Part shown: one piece after another, positions 59,942 through 64,000 of the stretch | Layout of the letters: the number at the start of each line of letters is the position of its first letter | Numbering within the stretch: position 1 is the first letter of the stretch | Assembly: GCA_949128115.1 (NCBI GenBank) | Contig: OX421963.1 | Coordinates: 36,625,979 to 36,689,978 of the forward strand | Source: Anaspis maculata | Lineage: Eukaryota > Arthropoda > Insecta > Coleoptera > Scraptiidae | Direction: 5' to 3' | DNA: 64,000 bases | Notes under the pieces: model-generated | Databases searched by the model: none | What the model was told of the DNA's origin: nothing | The model's input: only the letters and a program-made list of their open reading frames with translations | Made by a program: the position numbers and the translations under genes

Positions 59942-61123
59942 TCAAACGTCAGTCTCGATGCTCATGGCGTTGATGTTGTTGTTGTGGCGCGGATTGCAGT
60001 TCTGCTTCCGGACCAGCTGGTCCCGCGCCACCAGCAGGCCCTCCTCCAGTTCCACGAGATCGCTGGAGGATTCGCTGAGCGAGCTCTTCTTCATGTGTTG
60101 GCCTAAGGTGCCTGGCAGGTACGGGCAGCTGGTCACGTGGTTGAAGTTCTGCGACTGCATTTCCTCCTGATCCGTCTCACGATGATAGAAGTAATTGAAA
60201 TTCGATACTATGACTGGAACTGGCAGCGCAATGGTCAACACACCAGCGATTGCACACAGCGACCCCACGATCTTGCCCCACACGCCGACCGGCCTGCGAA
60301 AAAAGAAACAAAATTAGACGAGCCTTGCCAAGTCACATTTGAAAAATATTCAGAGTGAAAATAATCATGAGATTCAGATACATTTTTGGTCGCCGCTTAA
60401 TATTCCTTCCATCATGCAAACCGCAAAAAAGCAACACAAACACGAGCGAGGAAGAACTGCCCTGGGATGGGTGTGATGGTGATGGTTCGTTGATGATTTT
60501 GGCAGAGATGGAGAACTTGATGAGGGGACAACACTAAGCACACACATGCTGGAATCGGTGGTCAATGTCAAAAAAAAAAACAACATTCTTGAATAGAAAA
60601 TTCTTTGTTCCTTGGTTCGGATAAAATGACAAGCAACATCGAGCACACATCGAGCGTCACGACATCAAAAGAGCGACTCTATGTCAAGGGGCGAAGGATA
60701 TTATGTCGCCGCAAGTCAGTGTCAGTCCCCGGAGCAAAGAATTTTCTCGTGGTCTCGGACTTGTGTGTATAGCTACGGTGGAGGCAACTAAATCTGAATT
60801 AGGTGTGTACATCATACGTCATGTCGCCGTAGCCCACGGTTGTCATGGTGACCACTGCCCACCAGAACGCGTCTGGGATGGACTTGAAGAAGGAATTCTC
60901 GGAGCCCGCCTCGGCGAAGTAGACGGCGCTCGAGAAGAGCACGACACCTGCAAGGAGGAGGAGGGGTGAGTCTGGCCCTGCGCGATACTGTACCTCATAT
61001 CGCCGTAGCCCACGGTCGTCATGGTGACTACGGCCCACCAGAAAGCGTCCGGGATGGACTTGAAGAAGGAGTGCTCGGTCCCGGCCTCGGCGAAGTACAC
61101 CACGCTGGAGAACAGCACCACGC
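59942..61123 (-). CDS. Sh: Shaker (Kv1) voltage-gated potassium channel, 3' exons
   Basis: Visible parts: two alternative pore exons (61,123-60,994 and 60,947-60,818) and the terminal exon 60,293-59,942. The terminal exon encodes [19 protein letters not shown] and [19 protein letters not shown] (S6 with the PVP gate), then [29 protein letters not shown] and the PDZ-binding C-terminus SIETDV. These match Drosophila Shaker closely. Each pore exon supplies the end of S5, the turret, and the filter TTVGYGDM. N-terminal T1, S1-S4 and start of S5 must be further right, beyond the window. The C-terminal linker is much shorter than the Gln-rich fly version. The channel works as a tetramer in neuronal and muscle membrane, giving A-type current. 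Confidence 0.96.
60818..60947 (-). CDS. Sh: Shaker alternative pore exon b (Thr form)
   Basis: 130 nt between acceptor ccttgcag and donor GTATGA. Encodes [42 protein letters not shown], with the split codon completing as Thr (AC/G). This is the sequence of fly Shaker, where Thr is residue 449. Only 46 nt separate it from exon a. Confidence 0.93.
60994..61123 (-). CDS. Sh: Shaker alternative pore exon a (Arg form)
   Basis: 130 nt between acceptor gttacag and donor GTACAG. Encodes [42 protein letters not shown], with the split codon completing as Arg when joined to the terminal exon (AG/G). Differs from exon b at the S5 end (SVVYF against SAVYF), the turret (GTEHS against GSENS) and the residue after GYGDM. 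First in transcript order. Confidence 0.92.
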
Positions 61124-61189
61124 CTGTAACACACAGAGAGAATTGGCCGGGGAAGGGCCGCGTCGTCCTTGGTCAGTACAATCGCCAAA

Positions 61190-61690
61190 ATGTTTGTTAA
61201 GTACTCTACAGTACAATAGGTTTTTCACCACACATTCACAAAAACGTCTAGCTAAGCTAAGACTAGTGAAAAAACCCTAGCAAGATTAAATTGCGTACCT
61301 GTGGTGTACATCTGGTGTATGTGTATGTGTGTGTATTAGTCCTGCAGTGTATCATTTCAATCTTGCACTTTATAAAAGAATGTTGCCCTTTGACACTGCT
61401 TCTTCAAAGGTCAAAGTACGATTTGAGAGAGAGCAAGTTGCTCGATTTCATTGTGGGGGCGCATGGAGACCCCCAAAAAGTTGAAGACGCATGGACTTCC
61501 TGACCTGTGACTCAAGAAATCACTAAACCTACGACAAAGGAATATAGCAGCGTTATTCTGATGACTGGTACCGATAGATATTTGAACAGGGTGATCCAGG
61601 TTTTGGCAAAAAGAATTCTCCCTTAGTTCGGGTTCCAATATTCTTTAGATACCTACCTGTTAATGGCGATTTCGAAATGTTAAACAGTTA
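61190..61690. other. Shaker intron upstream of the pore exons
   Basis: No further S1-S5 coding sequence was found from here to the right edge; the preceding exon lies outside. Confidence 0.6.
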
Positions 61691-62190
61691 AATATTACTG
61701 TCGGAAGCACGCGCAAATTTTGAATTTGCACGGGCGTGGATAAACTGCTGTGCAGAGTTTCAGCTAACGCGACCTCGAGCCGTAGCTTTGTGGTCGTGTT
61801 AAAAAATTCCCAACTATTGACCTCTTAGGGTCGTATCGAAGTAGTGAAGTTTTTTTTAAAGAAAGTTAAAATTCTTCTGTAAATATAAATCCGTCCATGT
61901 GTCCATGTTCTTCCGTAAGAACGGATACTTGTCCGCATGTGATGACTTTTCAAGTCCAGTTGCGAACTTTAGCACTTAATGGGCGACACCGTGCCACACT
62001 AAAATGTTATTATATTGTAATTGTTTATCGTTATTCCGTCAACATTTTTCTTGATTCGGGTCCCAACGCCATGAGCTACCCATTGGAGTTGGAATTTTTC
62101 GCAGAAATTCTTTCGTCTAGAACTGGATGCTTTGACGGACAGACAGACGGATAGCCAAAGCGAGGACATAAGCGTCTTCCTGTTTGAGGA
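61690..62190. repeat. Third copy of the GACG/GACA dispersed repeat
   Basis: cgagccgtagctttgtgg, ctgtaaatataaatcc, ccatgagctacccattgg and a gacggacagacagacgg tract match the copies at 37.3-39.1 kb. Lies in the Shaker intron. Confidence 0.7.
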
Positions 62191-63370
62191 AGTGCAATTT
62201 CTACGCACCGTGCAACTGATTCAGTCCAAATTGGCATACATAGTTTTCAGATAAAGTACGTTCAACCCTCCTGTGATTCGAGTGAGCTAAAATTTCCCGA
62301 ATTTCCCCTTTACAAGGGCATTGCTTGGCGAGACTCACAGCCAACTCGAATCACACTAAGGCTAAACGCATTTTACAACTGTTACAAGTTGCAAGGCTCT
62401 CGTGCGATTCCATCGCATGCGAGAGCATACGCGTAGTAGTGGGGTCGGTAGAATATTATACACTGCATTTTTGAGTAGAGCAAAGCCCTTCGGTACACAT
62501 GTTCATAGAACCTATTTAAACAATGTTGTCTATCGCCGCAAGCAAAATTCAAGTTCAGATCCTGTATACAGGGTGAAAAAAGAAAAAAATGTGAAAAATT
62601 GCATCTTTTGAACAAAAAAAAAAAAAGTATTGCAGGGCATGTCATATGATGCGCAATTTGATTGTTGTTGAGTTGCATCAAACGCTTTCAGAAAATTGCT
62701 ATTCGTTTTCGAGATATTTTGAAAAAAATGAGATCTGTCAAGAAGAACATATTCTTCATTAAATCGCTTATTACTTTCCCGACCCCCCACCAACATGGAA
62801 GGGGAAGTATTGTAATCGTGCAGGAAAAAAGTTTTGAGATTTCACAGGATATATCCGTTTTGAGGTCCCCCAAGACGATTAAGACCATTTTCAGAATTAT
62901 GTCTGTCTGTGATCTTCCACGATAACTGCTAAACCTTTGACCGGATCGACTTGAAATGTGGTATGCGGACATGGTTTTCATCTGGGAAGAGCCCATTAGT
63001 TTTTGACTGTCATCTGTCAAACAGAAGTATCACTGTCAACAAATGTCAGAAGATATATCTTACGGAACTTGAATTGCAATATGTCATTCAAAAGTCATTG
63101 AAAAACTCTATTTAGAACAGTTGAAGGTATTGCCCAATCTGTCATCTGTCACATAATAAACCAGTCCATCTCCCCACCTTGCGGTGTGTCTAATAGGAAG
63201 CCTCGCCCAAAACAAAAGGTCTTCGCAGCAATAAATCATTTTGGTACATTATTACAAAAAGTACACATAAACACGTACACACATACATACAATAAGAAGT
63301 ATCGTTATTATTTTATTTATTAGCTTGGAAACTGTTTGAAACTTGCTTGGCAAAAAATTAATGATGATGG
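62191..63370. other. Shaker intron, degenerate repeat sequence
   Basis: A tatacagggtgaaaaaag motif at 62,562 without a mirror partner, and mirrored minor open frames near 62,660-63,020. No exon recognised. Confidence 0.45.
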
Positions 63371-63508
63371 TACCGGGTGTTTATAAACGATTGTGATCGC
63401 ATCACCTTTGGAATCCGCTTTCGATCACTACAATTACGCCTGTTACTGCGTTTTTTGGCCCGACCCATGCCTGCCGCGATCACAGTTTCTTATAAACACC
63501 CCGTACTT
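63371..63508. mobile_element. Hairpin MITE in Shaker intron
   Basis: taccgggtgtttataaacgattgtgatcgc-type left arm (63,371) is mirrored by gcgatcacag, cttataaacaccccgta at 63,477-63,508. 138 bp. Confidence 0.75.
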
Positions 63509-63689
63509 ACTCTAAAACTTCAATGAAGTGATATCGAAACATATTTGCCAAATGTGACCTGAGATAAAATAAGTAGTCATCAATGCAAAAAAAAAGGCAA
63601 TGAAATAAAAAGAGAAACTGTATGTGACACGTAAGAATACCTCTCATCTGCGATTTGCGGTAAAAATGGGAGATTATTCAACTACACAC

Positions 63690-64000
63690 ATCAAAAGAAC
63701 CTAGGGGACAAGCAAATTCAAACGATTTCTAAAATCATCATAACTTTTGATTTCCGTAAGCGATTTCATATCGGTTTTCAGTGTTCGATTGCCCAATCTT
63801 TCGTTTAAATGCCTTGATCACGTCAAATACGTACAGTGTTTCATAAGGTTGCTACAGGGTGATCAATGGAACAGTGTAAAATAGCCGAAAGTTCAGTACG
63901 AGCGCGATTTCCCAAAAAAAATATTTCATGCATTCCAATAGCACAGTTATGAAGATCGGTGTTTCAGCTTCAGTAACGTTTCTGAATTTTGAAAATCGAA
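63690..64000. mobile_element. Left part of a second 33.5-kb-family foldback, cut by the window
   Basis: aaaagaacctaggggacaag, atttcatatcggttttcagt, gttcgattgcccaatctttc and ctacagggtgatcaatggaa match 33,490-33,760 and the outer right arm of that copy (34,400-34,490). Confidence 0.8.

Overview
The window is a piece of a repeat-rich, AT-rich arthropod nuclear genome, most likely an insect. Spliceosomal introns as short as 51-68 bp, the insect-type orthologues (sqh, Shaker, POLD3), arthropod-type elements (R1-clade LINE, copia with an internal tRNA-iMet primer site, hAT elements) and abundant taggtacc-type spacer motifs support this. A hemipteran is my best guess, but the sequence alone does not settle the order. 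There are no bacterial-style operons, rRNA genes, functional tRNA genes or CRISPR arrays.

Three host genes are secure. (1) The window opens with most of POLD3, the DNA polymerase delta p66 subunit, on the minus strand with six visible exons; the C-terminus lies off the left edge. (2) At 23.4-24.0 kb is a complete spaghetti-squash-type non-muscle myosin regulatory light chain (two coding exons plus a probable 5' UTR exon). (3) At 59.9-61.1 kb is the 3' end of a Shaker (Kv1) potassium-channel gene on the minus strand. It has two tandem 130-nt pore exons, apparently mutually exclusive, followed by the S6/C-terminal exon ending in the PDZ ligand ETDV. Its upstream exons must lie beyond the right edge.

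Nearly everything else is mobile DNA. From 2.3 to 9.0 kb there is a run of large foldback (palindromic) elements. From 11.19 to 17.76 kb is a Ty1/copia element with identical LTRs and a 5-bp target duplication. Its integrase core and most of its late RT are missing; in their place sits a cDNA-like fragment of a host UDP-glucose 4-epimerase (GALE), itself split by a 5'-truncated R1-clade LINE with a 13-bp target duplication. From 18.7 to 22.0 kb are nested palindromic MITEs and a hAT-like relic. From 24.6 to 29.3 kb is a foldback element carrying two outward-pointing insertions of the same restriction-endonuclease-type non-LTR retrotransposon. From 30.1 to 34.5 kb are two further foldbacks. From 34.6 to 40.7 kb is a 6.1-kb hAT with an 8-bp target duplication, into which a second 980-bp hAT has jumped with its own 8-bp duplication. 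From 41 to 59 kb is mostly non-coding sequence with GC-rich islets, hairpin MITEs, a 913-bp hAT MITE and a tRNA-derived SINE, plus several ORFs I cannot identify. The right edge holds another dispersed-repeat copy, a small hairpin MITE and the start of a second copy of the 33.5-kb foldback.

The most interesting items are the Shaker pore-exon duplication (Thr versus Arg at the external TEA/C-type-inactivation position), the host-gene capture inside the copia element, and the very high density of long palindromes.
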